Shown here piece after piece: positions 32,433-43,062 of a DNA stretch of 64,000 nucleotides. Source of the DNA: Vanessa cardui (Eukaryota; Arthropoda; Insecta; Lepidoptera; Nymphalidae); the NCBI RefSeq assembly GCF_905220365.1, contig NC_061136.1:12131702-12195701 (forward strand). The letters are read 5' to 3'. Position numbers and translations under genes: made by a program. The stretch's first letter is position 1, and every line of letters starts with the position of its first letter. Under the pieces are notes generated by a model. The model searched no databases, was not told where the DNA came from, and saw only the letters and a program-made list of their open reading frames with translations.

Positions 32433-32747
32433 GTGAGTCGAAATGGCCTAGTGGTTAGAATGCCTCCATCTTAACCGATGATTGCGGGTTCAAACCCAGG
32501 CAAGCACCGCTGATTCACGTACTTAATTTGTCTTTATAATTCATCTCGTGCTCAGCGGTGAAGGATAACATCGTAAGGAAACCTGCATGTGACATATTTC
32601 AAAGAAATTCTGCCACATGTGTATTCCACCAACCTGCATTGGAGCAGCGTGGTGGAATATGTTCCAAACCTTCTCCTCAAAGGGAGAGGAGGCCTTTAGC
32701 CCAGCAGTGGGAATTTACAAGCTGTTGTTGTTGTTGTTGTTGTTTAC
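32433..32747 (+). repeat. SINE-1 full copy with 12-bp target duplication
   Basis: Begins GTGAGTCGAAATGGCCTAGT, B box GGGTTCAAACCC (32488-32499), full body, (TTG)n tail. TGATCCAGTACA is duplicated at 32421-32432 and 32748-32759. The best-bounded SINE in the window: 315 bp. Confidence 0.93.
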
Positions 32748-33024
32748 TGATCCAGTACAAGGAAATATAATCTTAAATCACGAGGATGGTGGTGAATTGC
32801 TTATTTAAGAAATGATTAATATTTGTTAGATGATGATAGAACTGATGTCTATGGGCAATGGGTAACAAATTATTATCAATTTGATTAATTGCTAATTACT
32901 TATTACCTACCTTACTATATGAGAAAAAAAAAGTATGTGCAAACGGCTTCATCGGTCATCCTCGAACAACCAATGTCGTTTATTGTTAATGATGAGCATG
33001 AAATAAATTATCACAGATAATTCA

Positions 33025-33043
33025 ATAAATCCTGGCCGATGCA
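33025..33043 (+). pseudogene. Possible tRNA-Gly 3' remnant
   Basis: CCTGGCCGATGCA (33031-33043) differs by one base from the last 13 nt of the tRNA-Gly gene, and the TTCAATAAAT before it can be read as a decayed TTCGATT. It lies 43 bp from the minus-strand copy 12. Short enough that chance cannot be excluded. Confidence 0.35.
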
Positions 33044-33085
33044 ATCAAAAATGAAGAAAAAAACCTAATAGGAAAATAAAAACAA

Positions 33086-33156
33086 TGCATCGGCCGGGAA
33101 TCGAACCCGGGCCGCCCGCGTGGCAGGCGAGCATTCTACCACTGAACCACCGATGC
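33086..33156 (-). tRNA. tRNA-Gly-GCC: tRNA-Gly (anticodon GCC), copy 12
   Basis: Identical gene on the minus strand; terminator T5 (A at 33078-33082 on the plus strand). It closes the cluster on the right as copy 1 does on the left. Confidence 0.97.
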
Positions 33157-33494
33157 TTCCAGAATATTAATAAAATAACAGCTCAAACTCGCGATGGTCG
33201 TGACATAACGAAATAATAATGTAATCTTTTATTAAAACTTATATAAATGACCTTAAATAAGGCTGCATACACATATACGGCCAATTCGTAAGCGTCGATG
33301 CAGAACCAACTGTAAAGTTACGGTCACACATGTGCAATCAAGTGCTTGCGTTATTTATTAACGCTATCTCGCTTGCTCGTACGTTGTGAAGGTAGATTTA
33401 CAGAATAAAACAGGGGATATTCCACTAATTTATACGTTACGATTTTCGAATTTATTCCGATACAATTTCGACGTGTAACTTCATCGTTGAGTTC

Positions 33495-33794
33495 AACAAC
33501 AACAACAACAACAGCCTGTAAATTCCCACTGCTGGGCTAAAGGCCTCCTCTCTCTTTGAGGAGAAGGTTTGAAACATATTCCACCACGCTGTTCCAATGC
33601 GGGTTGGTGGAATACACATGTGGCAGAATTTCTATGAAATTTGTCACATGCAAGTTTCCTCACGATGTTTTCCTTCACCGCTGAGCACGAGATGAATTAT
33701 AGGTAAAGACAAATTAAGCACATGAATCAGCGGTGCTTGCCTGGGTTAAGGGTTAAGGTTGTACGCGTTCTAACCACTGGGCCATCTCGACTCA
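33495..33794 (-). repeat. SINE-1 copy
   Basis: Minus strand: head partly eroded (the B-box region reads CTGGGTTAAGGGTTAAGG on the plus strand), body intact, (TTG)n tail. No clear target duplication. The 61-aa frame across it is SINE sequence. Confidence 0.85.
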
Positions 33795-34073
33795 ATGATG
33801 TCAATGTCAAGCAACGATTATGTTTCAATAATTATTTGATTGGGATACAGTAACGTTCAATTAGTAGAATTACCCCTGTACGGTAAAAGTATTCGCTTCA
33901 TTTCGGATCCTATATGCATCATGTATTCATCGATCTATTTACTATCTTTAATTACTTATTACACCAAACATATACTTATATGTAAAAGGATAGACAGCCG
34001 AAACGTTGTGTCACAATAGTATTTATCTTTAGTAGTGAGTCTATGTCGTATATGTAGTTATGTTAAGCATTTA

Positions 34074-34714
34074 TAGTTCGACACAACTTAGATGTAGCAT
34101 CGGGACATTCAATAAAACCGAAAAGATTTATATAACCAATACAACAACAACAACAGTCTGTAAATTCCCACTGCTGGGCTAAAGGCCTCCTCTCCCTTTG
34201 AGGAGAAGGTTTGGAACATATTCCACCACGCTGTTCCAATGCGGGTTGGTTGAATACACATGTGGCAGAATTTCTATGAAACTTGTCACATGTAGGTTTC
34301 CTCACGATGTTTTCCTTCACCGCTGAGCATGAGATGAATTATAAAGACAAATTAAGCACATGAATCAGTGGTGCTTGCCTGGGTTTGAACCCGCAATCAT
34401 CGGTTAAGATGCACGCGTTCTAACCACTGGGCCATCTCGACTCTTGGGCCATCTCTACTCTAATAACCAATAGAAATAGCTCATTATCGCGTCATTCGAC
34501 TTTATTCGTCGCTAATCGCTTGCGTCGGTTCACCCTGAGAAAGCCGTCAAATTGACAAATATATTAGGTCATATGATATATCAAGTTATTACGTTTTTGT
34601 AAAGATCATATTCGCATAAGAAATAAATACAGATAATTTGGGATAGCGTATTCAATTCGGATGTGATCGGTTTTACGAATTTTGCCGATGCTACGTCTAA
34701 GTTGTGTCGTACTA
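34074..34714 (-). mobile_element. MITE with 30-bp TIRs and TA target, carrying a SINE
   Basis: Left end TAGTTCGACACAACTTAGAT, right end ATCT-type inverse ending GTTGTGTCGTACTA, flanked by TA on both sides (34072-34073 and 34715-34716). The interior matches, in opposite orientation, the element at 53417-53754. About 330 bp is inserted SINE plus its target duplication. No transposase. The TA target suggests a Tc1/mariner-type source, which is inference. Confidence 0.8.
34141..34462 (-). repeat. SINE-1 inserted in the MITE, with 9-bp target duplication
   Basis: (TTG)n tail at 34141-34156, full body and head. ATAACCAAT is at 34132-34140 and 34463-34471. The head edge is partly duplicated (GGGCCATCTCGACTC then GGGCCATCTCTACTC). 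The empty form of the site is seen in the sister MITE at 53.67 kb. Confidence 0.9.
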
Positions 34715-34791
34715 TACGTGTGTGCGTTAGACTACGTGCCCGCGGGTGCAACGTTTTTATTAAATCAGCGTTTAACTAGCCTCGTGGTTTT

Positions 34792-34809
34792 ATAATAATA
34801 ATAATAATA
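34792..34809. repeat. (TAA)n microsatellite, 5' flank of the second Dong-like copy
   Basis: A six-unit ATA/TAA run directly before the truncated element. Confidence 0.75.
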
Positions 34810-36622
34810 TCATCATGAAATCATGTATGGGGCAATGGCGGACAGTCCTTCGCTATCCAGGATGCCGAACGATTCATAGTAATGACGAACCTATAAGGAT
34901 TGAGCGGGGAATATTCCAGGGCGATAGTTTGAGTCCATTGTGGTTTTGTTTAGCCTTGAACCCTCTAAGTACTCTGTTGGAGGGTTCAAGGCTAGGCTAT
35001 CGTTTGCGGAGAGGAGGTAAAGTAATATCCCACCCACTTTACATGGATGACTTAAAGCTCTTTGCACCTTCAGATTCACAACTGGTGGAGTTACTAAAGG
35101 TAACAGAAACTTTTAGTAATTCTATTAGAATGGAATTTGGAGTTGACAAATGCGCGGTTTTGCATGTAAAGCGAGGAGAGATTATGGAATCTGACGGATT
35201 ACAACTTTCAGATTCCATAAACTTTAAATTACTGTCCGCAAACGAATCATACAAATACTTGGGTATGTCGGAAGCGTTAGGCATCAATGTGACCGACGTG
35301 AAACAATCATCGCAGGAGCGTTTCTTTGGTCGCCTGAAAAAGGTACTCAAAAGTCTTTTATCAGGTGGCAATAAGGTTCGCGCCTTCAATGGTTGGGTCA
35401 TGCCGGTCTTGATGTACTCTTTTGGCTTACTCAAATGGACTCAAAAAGAACTAGACGCCTTGGATAGGAGAGTCCGTGTCCTGCTGACTACATAACGAAT
35501 GCATCATCCTCGGTCTTCGGTGATGAGATTGTATATCCCACGGAGATGTGGTGGTTTTGGCTTTTTAAATGCCAAGACCCTACATAACCGTGAGGTATAC
35601 AAACTCAGGGAGTATTTCCTCCACACTGACTTGGATATGCACCGAGATGTAGTTAAAATAGACAAAGGGCTAACTCCGCTCTCCTTAGGCAAAGAGGACT
35701 GGCGCAAGCCTGTAGTACTAAGTACTGAGAACCGCAAGGAGGTATGGAAGAGCAAGGAGTTACACGGACGCTTCTATCGGGCCCTTCATGGACCCGATGT
35801 GGACGTTATGGCTGTATTTAGTGAAACCGAAGGTTTTGTCTGTGCGATTATGGACGAAGTTATCATGACGAACAATTACCGGAAGTATATTGTGAGGGAT
35901 GGCACGGTGGACATATGTCGGGCGTGTCACACTCCGGGCGAATCCCTTAGACATATTATTTCCGGTTGTTCTCGTCTTGCTAACGGAGAGTATTTGTACA
36001 GACATAATCAAGTGGCCAAGATTATCCATCAACAACTTGCACTTCGATACGGTCTTGTGGTATCAGAGGTACCATACTATAGGTATGTGCCCGACCCAGT
36101 TCTCGAGAATGGTCATATCACACTGTACTGGGACCGATCTATAATCACTGACAGAACTGTTGTCGCCAACAAGCCTGATATAGTGGTGATAGATCGGTCA
36201 GAGCGCCGCACGATAATTGTTGACATCACCATCCCTCATGACGAGAATCTCGTGAAGGCTGAGAAAGATAAACAAATAAAATATCTTGACTTAGCTCACG
36301 AGGTTGTCGACATGTGGGATGTGGATACAGCAGTTATTGTGCCGATAGTTGTTTCAGCGAATGGCCTAGTGGCCAACAGCCTCGACCAACACCTTAAGAG
36401 GCTCTCGTTAGGTAGCTGGGTCAAGGGCCTGATGCAGAAGGCAGTACTCCTCGGCACGGCGCGTATTGTGAGGAAGTTCCTCTCTTTGGAGCCCTGACCA
36501 CCGGTGGCTTGGACGCTGTTCCCACCACTGGTTGGCCTCTGTATTTTATATTTTTAAATATATTTTATATGTTTGTATTTTATATTTAAAAATGTAATAT
36601 TATATGAGTGAAAATAAATAAA
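34810..36622 (+). mobile_element. Second Dong/R4-like element, 5'-truncated, in TAA repeats
   Basis: A 1.8-kb insert between (TAA)n at 34792-34809 and AATAATAATA at about 36622-36632. It starts within the RT domain just after where motif A would be, and keeps motif B, YMDD, the CCHC knuckle and the endonuclease. It encodes a protein clearly related to, but distinct from, the element at 12.1-16.7 kb, and its codons are much more GC-balanced, so it is a separate lineage. Confidence 0.87.
34815..36497 (+). pseudogene. Dong-like RT/endonuclease fragment with one in-frame stop
   Basis: One frame with a single TAA at 35493-35495; the rest is open. The first part (227 codons with the stop) has RIERGIFQGDSLSPLWFCL (motif B), LYMDDLKLFAPS (catalytic YMDD) and GVDKCAVLHVKRG. 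After the stop come HHPRSSVMRLYIPRRCGGFG, the CCHC knuckle C-x2-C-x8-H-x4-C (CRACHTPGESLRHIISGC), YRHNQVAKIIHQ, and KPDIVVID with IIVDITIP (PD and D of the endonuclease). Between VDVM and FSETEGF about ten residues present in the first Dong copy (around ASNAWLSRGELFP) are missing without a frame change. Motif A and everything upstream are lost, so it cannot act alone. Confidence 0.85.
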
Positions 36623-36639
36623 AATAATAATATTCTTTA

Positions 36640-37838
36640 TTCAAGTTACCAGTGACTCATAATGGTTAGTACACAATATATCTTACAGACTATGTTATGG
36701 TTATATTGAAGCAGTCCTATACTCCTTAACATATATATTATATAGCCATCTTTGAGATTGTTATAGTTAAAATCTCTATTCGATAATGCTCATAATTGTA
36801 ATAGCATTAAGAAGATAATCACTATAACAACTTATAGTTAGAATCTAGAAGAACGCCTAAATAAAACAAATGCTTACTTGAAAAAAAATTCTCAGAAAAA
36901 CATATTGTTCTCTAGGAATAGTTTTCTTATCGATTCCATTTAATTAAATGTATTATGGCTAATGGGCAATTGAGCGTAACATAGTGTCCAATATCTCAGT
37001 ACCGGACAGTGTAAAAAAACTTACTAATATAGCCGTTTCCAAAAACAATGACATCAAATTGACCGTCTGTTACACGCTTATTATAAAAATGTTATAAGTT
37101 CCATACCATACATACAACACAACCTAAAAAACCGAAAAATACTGACGTTTCATACATTGTTTTTCTCCGAAATAATGTAGTCAATAAAGTCACAAAAAAT
37201 GTTCACCCATTCGGTAACAGATGGCTCACTTTTCACCTGAAACTAAAAACCTGTGAAGCTTTATAAATACAGAAGTCAAATTTTATTTACTCTTTATTCT
37301 ATATTCATGGTCACATATGTATATAAAAGATCAAGTATATTAGTGTCATGATTTTTTATTTTTTAATAGAAATAATTATGTTTAGTACTGCTTACATTTT
37401 AAAATACGTTTTTTTAATTGAAATAATATTTATTAGAAGGATTATTGATTCGTTTATCGACACCGTATTGTGGAAATAACGTCACTTCCACTCGTGGCGT
37501 TGTGCGGCGAGCTGGTACTGCCTGGTACGAGAAACAAATGGCGGTTTATTTTGAACGGGGAGTTAGGACCTAAAACAAAGTTGTGATAAAATAAAAGGGA
37601 TAATTAAAATAAATGTCGATTGGTTAATTAATATAGCGGTATAATCTAATGTTCTGTAAGTTGTTTTATTTTATAAGAAGTACAGTATAATTTTATTGTA
37701 GTTTATGCTTAATTTAATTAAATGTCTGACGCTACTAACAATAATGGTTTAGTTTTATTTATTTGTTTGTTTATTAACTTGGACTAAAATTGGACTAAAA
37801 TGTTGTGTATGAATAATTGACTTTACATTTATTAATAG
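36640..37838. other. AT-rich stretch
   Basis: No gene recognised. A less AT-rich patch at about 37480-37565 (CACTCGTGGCGTTGTGCGGC) stands out, but I see no TATA/ORF arrangement that makes it a promoter. A scrap of family A (TTCTTTATTCAAGTTA) is at about 36632-36647. Confidence 0.35.
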
Positions 37839-38121
37839 AGAGCTCAGATGGCCCAGTGGTTAGAACACGTGCCTTACATATTAATCGATGATTGCGGGTT
37901 CAACGCCAGGCAAGCACATTGAATTTTCATGTGCTAATTTGTGTTTGTAATTCCTCTCGAGCTCGGCGGTGAAAGAAAATATCGTGAGGGAATCTGCATG
38001 TGTCTAATTTCAACGAAATTCTGCCACATGTGAATCCACCAATCCGCATTGGAACAGCGTGGTGGAATATACTCCAAACCTTCTCAAAAAGGGAGGGGAG
38101 GCTGGGCTAAACCCAGCAGCA
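37839..38121 (+). repeat. SINE-1 copy, old, without tail
   Basis: Head AGATGGCCCAGTGGTTAGAA and a degenerate B box (GGGTTCAACGCC), body with CTCGAGCTCGGCGG and CCGCATTGGAACAGCGTGGT, ending at AACCCAGCAG without the (TTG)n tail. More diverged than the other copies. Confidence 0.8.
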
Positions 38122-40059
38122 TAGTGCGTCACAATTTAGAATTGATAATACAGTATTTTATGTAATGCAATCTAATAAGAAAATAATAACCTATCTAGTC
38201 AGTCATATTTGAAGTTTATTTATAGTTAAACATTCAAAACAACAATTCTAGGTTATGTTCGAACAGACAGTTTTGTTAGTATTTGGCATTTGGCAAACAA
38301 ATGTATTTTATCTCGTCGATGTTACTAGTATTCGGGTCACGCTGCCAGCCGTAGGCGCCTTAGATATTACCTAAACCAAACATTTGAAGTTCGCTTTCCT
38401 GAAGCACTTTCCTGACTTGAGACAAAATAAATGTCAGAAGAGAATGATACTTTATGATTATTGAAATAGTTTTCAACTGGAGAAAACAAATTAATCATCA
38501 TCGTATAGTAAATAAATATGTTGACTTTCGTTAGTAGAAAAGATCAAATATATTATTTTCGTTATTACAGGAATATAAATCAACGAAGTAAATAATCGGC
38601 TTAGGTAACATGGACATGTAAGTTGAGAGTTGAAAGGGAACATAAGCAGTAAGACAGAGTCATGTATTGTACATGACATTACGGCATTTGAAACTTATCA
38701 AATATAAAAATAAATATAATGTTTTGAAACAAAACATTTTTTATGCTAACTGAAATCTTCTTCGTGTAATTATAGATAATCATTTTACATGATGTTTTTA
38801 ATTCATATCAGGCAGACAAATTATATTGTACGATATAAAAAAAAAACAAAAAAAAAAAACATTACGCCGATACTACTAGAAATAGTGGGGCAATATCTAA
38901 CTTATTGTCTGTAAATAATCTAGGTCACTTACCTTTCATAATAATGGTAAACACGACGGTAAGAGAAACCAATATTATTTCAATGAAATTATATTATACT
39001 GACAGCTTTACTTCTACATTTTTTTTTGTCATTCATTTTGTTATAAAGTTATACAACAGAGTTAACATCTCATTGTCTTGGAGACCGGCAGCTGTGACGT
39101 TGGAAGTTTATTTAAGCGCCTTCGGAACTTTTGCTGCGTCTCTGCCAAAAATACGCTTATACGGAAATCTTCTATGAAACTTTATACTTCTTTTGTATTA
39201 TCCATCGTCTTACTGCTTATGAAATCCCATTCCAACAAACCATCCTTTAGTTAAGCTCGTATAAGTATGATACAATAGACATTCTTAAATTAAAGACAGG
39301 ACTATGGCCCCGCAAATGTCCAACTTGATATTTAGTAACACTTAGACCAATATATGTACGAGTATAGTTTTTGGGATTAGTTCATGTATTGCACAAGACA
39401 AATAATTGCTTTTTTCCTCATCTCAAGTTGATGGTGTTAATTATTGTCTATTCTAATTGTCTAAATGAAATGTTTGTGTTTTTCAATAAACTATTTTCAG
39501 GAAAATAGTCTGGCTTTAGAGTCTATATATCATAATGCTGTAATCAATATGAGTATCAATGAAAAATGTTTCAAAAATCGGGGTCAGTTTTTTCTTTTGA
39601 GGCCTTTCGTTGCATACTGTGCGTAAAAGGTCCATGTTCCGTAAAAATTGTGTATATGACATGTAGTATAGCCAAGCAAAGTTTGGATAAGCTGCTAGTA
39701 ATGAATAAAAATGGAGACATACATATCGATCAGCAAGTAATGCTTCATCTCCAGCAGAATTTTATTTGGGCTCGTAAGACCAATTACGCTTCGTTAGACA
39801 AACTACGCAAACGCTAAGCGCCTTAACAATCCGAATGATCGCAAGGAACTAATCCTCACTGTATGATCATATAATACGTTCCATTTTTTAATCCCCCCAT
39901 AATGATCCTCTTACTAGTACTATTTTAAGGGTGACAGTACTTAATGCAAGTATGTCTTAGTCGAGACATGTATTCTAACGCAAACTCGATATAGAGTCAA
40001 TAACTCATTTGTGGGACAATGTATACGGTTCTACAACAGGATCTCAGAAAGCATACAAT
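38122..40059. other. AT-rich stretch without recognised gene
   Basis: Contains A-rich runs at 38840-38860. The frame at 39566-39817 (83 aa, with WARKTNYASLDKLRKR at its end) has no domain I recognise; it could be a fragment of a transposon protein or chance. Confidence 0.3.
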
Positions 40060-40345
40060 TCTTTTTTTCTTTGGGGGCAAACAAGGAGGCTCACCTGATG
40101 GAAAGTGTTCACCACCACCCATGGACATTTGCGACACCGGCGGGATTGGCCTTTAAGGACGGAATACGCTCTTTTTTTGAAGGTTTCCAAGTCATATCGG
40201 TTCGGAAAAACCGCCGGCAGAAGCTGGTCCCACAGAGTGGTTGAGCGAGGCAGAAAATGTCCTAAAACTCGCGCTGTTGTGGATTTTTGGACATCAAGTT
40301 CGGAATGATGGTTCTACCGAGAAGAACTGGCAAGAAACTCAGTGC
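40060..40345 (+). repeat. Interspersed repeat family D
   Basis: CTCACCTGATGGAAAGTGTT, CACCACCCATGGACATTTGC, GGCCTTTAAGGACGGAATAC, CGGTTCGGAAAAACCGCCGG and CGCGCTGTTGTGGATTTTTG in order, a well-known lepidopteran repeat. Markedly richer in GC than its surroundings. The overlapping frames are repeat-derived. Confidence 0.6.
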
Positions 40346-40913
40346 TCTTTTTCTTTGCTAATGTCAATGGGTAGTACGTAGTGAAAACTTACCATCAGTT
40401 GGCCTAATAGTTCGTCAAAAAAAAGGAAATACGATTTTTATAAGGAAACGTCATCCACCTGAAAAACATTATATTTATTATAATAAGTGAATATTCCTTG
40501 TTTTGAATTCAAATTCATCAAGTTATTTGCACTAGATGTTTGTCCACAAACAAAATAAAATAATGTGACTAAATAAAAAAAATAACAACAAAGGACTCCT
40601 AGGTCTTTATTAAAAAAATATATCGTATCGCATCTCGTTCCAAGTGCCTGTTTATACGCTAGTTTTGTCCTGAATCTATTTCATCCAGTAACCGGATACA
40701 TCAAGCTACATTTCATCGGAGTCGACACCTTCCAAGATATAAAAACCGATGGACCGTTTCTTTTTATTGACTCTGATTTCAGCGTTTACTGCGAGAGAGC
40801 GTGATAACATATGTAACGATTGGATCCCCTTATGTATTCTTAGTGAATGTTTTTTTTCGATATTGCTTCCAAAACGTACCTCTATATTACATTCTCTAAT
40901 TTATAGTCTTTTA

Positions 40914-41190
40914 TTAGCGATCCGTCCTCGCTTCGCACGGGTGCAATACAGATACTAAACATACTAAAGAATTTATTTATTAACGACATTACATTAGACA
41001 CTTATAAATTATCAGTGTTTGTTAACTATATTGATCATGTATTATATACAGAAAATTCCTTTTGAAATAATCTATCTATTAAAAAACTGTTCTATCTATT
41101 AAAATCCTTTGTGTAATTTTGAAGATCTATGCATACATAGGGACAGATTGCGTTAAGCGACTATGTTTTATATTGTTATAAACACTAGTA
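40914..41190 (+). repeat. Interspersed repeat family C
   Basis: Starts TTAGCGATCCGTCCTCGCTT, then GCACGGGTGCAATACAGATA, ends near ACATAGGGACAGATTGCGTT and AGCGACTATGTTTTATATTG. Four copies in this window (also 48.8, 50.3 and 52.06 kb). Possibly a non-autonomous Helitron; not proven. Confidence 0.6.
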
Positions 41191-41574
41191 AAGTAGTATG
41201 ATATTTGATGAGTATCAAGCATAGCTGTCACTCACACCATAATAATAAAATTGGCGTTTGTTCTAGTTCTTTTACAGTGCGAAACTATTTAATATACAAA
41301 TAATCTAAGTGCAAATTCAAGATTTTCGAAAAAAGGTGCGAGTATATATTTAATATTTAAAGAAATTTATAGTTTTATATTCTTATTTTATAAACTTTAA
41401 TTGAGATATAACTTTAGTCCTTATACATAGTTTAAGGCTATTCGAAGGTAAAATTAAATCCAAATTAGGAATAGCAACGATACAAATAACAAATAAAAAT
41501 ACGAAAATTAAGTGTACTGAGTCATGTACGAATGGGGTACTTGTATCCAGTCATCAGAAATTCTACCGTCAAGC

Positions 41575-41672
41575 GGCAGTAAGTACGGCCGTGTTACGAT
41601 ATGGACGAGTGAGCCAGTGTAACTACAGACACAAGGGTATCTAAGTGCCCAAGGTTGGTGGCATAGTGGCGA
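41575..41672 (+). repeat. Interspersed repeat family B (fragment)
   Basis: GAGTGAGCCAGTGTAACTAC, AGACACAAGGGTATCTAAGT and GCCCAAGGTTGGTGGCATAG. It is followed at 41735-41780 by a CACACA-rich stretch. Confidence 0.6.
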
Positions 41673-42495
41673 TGTGTTGCACTATTAAATTTTCTTTTAT
41701 TCTTTTATTCCTATAACCACACACCCATGACCCATTTACTTATCGACACACACATACACACACATACTCCAACCATATACCCACACTACAACACTAATAA
41801 ATTTAATTGACATTTTAAAGAGCAGTTTACACGGTTAAAGTAAACCAATTACCTAACGTAAATACGATGATGCATAGCGTGTACTGAACTAAGTACATTG
41901 TAGTTAATATTTTACTTGGGATGGTTATTGAAATAGTTCTTTTATATCATTTATGCCAGCAATAGAATAAAAATGTCTAATCTTTATTTTCTGCTTGGAA
42001 CTGAATCGCATTATTCAAATTATGACAATACAATGATATTTCGTCTCTGGAAATGGAAAAATAAAAGGACACAGCTCGTCGAAATACCGCGGAACGGAAT
42101 CTCACTGATTCATTTAATGCAATATTTTCTTTACAATTCTAGGCAAACAGCTCTTATGATTATTGAAATAAGAGTTATTTTGCTGAGAAATATTCTTGAG
42201 AATTCACAAATAATTTACCTAGGACGTAAATTGAAAATGTATTCTGCAAACTGCAATTCAATAGCGCTTATATCGATTTTCTCATTGTTATGCCGTGTAT
42301 TGATTACGATATATTAATTGCATAGATTGATTTTCCAAAACTACTTAATTTAAGTTATTTAACTCAAGTGATCAAATACAAAAATGGACTTTGGGTGATT
42401 GACTTTTACTCACCAAACATTAGCTTAATAGCAATCAAGAACAAAAATGGACCATGTATGCATATGTAATATAATAATAATTGGACATGTAGGTA

Positions 42496-42808
42496 TATGT
42501 GAGTCGAGATGGCCCAGTGGTTAGAACGCATGCATCTTAACCGATGATTGCGGGTTCAAACCCAGGCAAGCACCGCTGATTCATGTGCTTAATTTGTCTT
42601 TATAATTCATCTCGTGCTCAGCGGTGAAGGAAAACATCGTGAGGAAACCTGCATGTGACAAATTTCATAGAAATTCTGCCACATGTGTATTCCACCAACT
42701 CGCATTGGAACAGCGTGGTGGAATATGTTCCAAACCTTCTCCTCAAAGGGAGAGGAGGCCTTTAGCCCAGCAGTGGGAATTTACAGGCTGTTGTTGTTGT
42801 TGATGTTG
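42496..42808 (+). repeat. SINE-1 full copy with target duplication
   Basis: GTGAGTCGAGATGGCCCAGT head, B box GGGTTCAAACCC (42552-42563), full body and (TTG)n tail. ATGTAGGTA is at 42487-42495 and 42809-42817. Little diverged from the 32.4-kb copy. Confidence 0.92.
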
Positions 42809-42947
42809 ATGTAGGTACGTACGACAATACGTGACTGTAATCTTCATGTTGAAGAAAGTCTATTTTGATTGATTGACTTACTATTTATTGATTTCCAGAT
42901 AGGAAATAGAAGAAATAATTGTTCTTTACTGATATACTCTTTTATTA

Positions 42948-43062
42948 AAATGGCGAAAAAGAATAGCTACTGAGTTCTTGCTGATTCTTCTCAATAGAAT
43001 CTACTTTCAGAATTGGCAGTAGCTTTAGGTATACTGTTAATTTAACACTTTAACACGACAAT
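42948..43062 (-). repeat. Interspersed repeat family A (diverged, minus)
   Basis: GCGAAAAAGAATAGCTACTG, TTCTTCTCAATAGAATCTAC and AATTGGCAGTAGCTTTAG; reverse of family A. Confidence 0.5.

Noticed and set aside
32558..32808. Cys-rich frames (poly-Cys ends) at this and similar sites (18118, 33493, 34063, 52272)
   Set aside because: The poly-Cys is the (TTG)n SINE tail in one frame and the rest is SINE body; not peptide toxins or real genes.
5952..33156. CRISPR-like array of regularly repeated 71-bp units
   Set aside because: The repeats are complete tRNA-Gly genes, spacing is irregular and hundreds to thousands of bases, and the DNA is eukaryotic.
39566..39817. 83-aa frame as a host gene
   Set aside because: No recognised domain, no splice or start context, and it stands alone; kept only as a remark.
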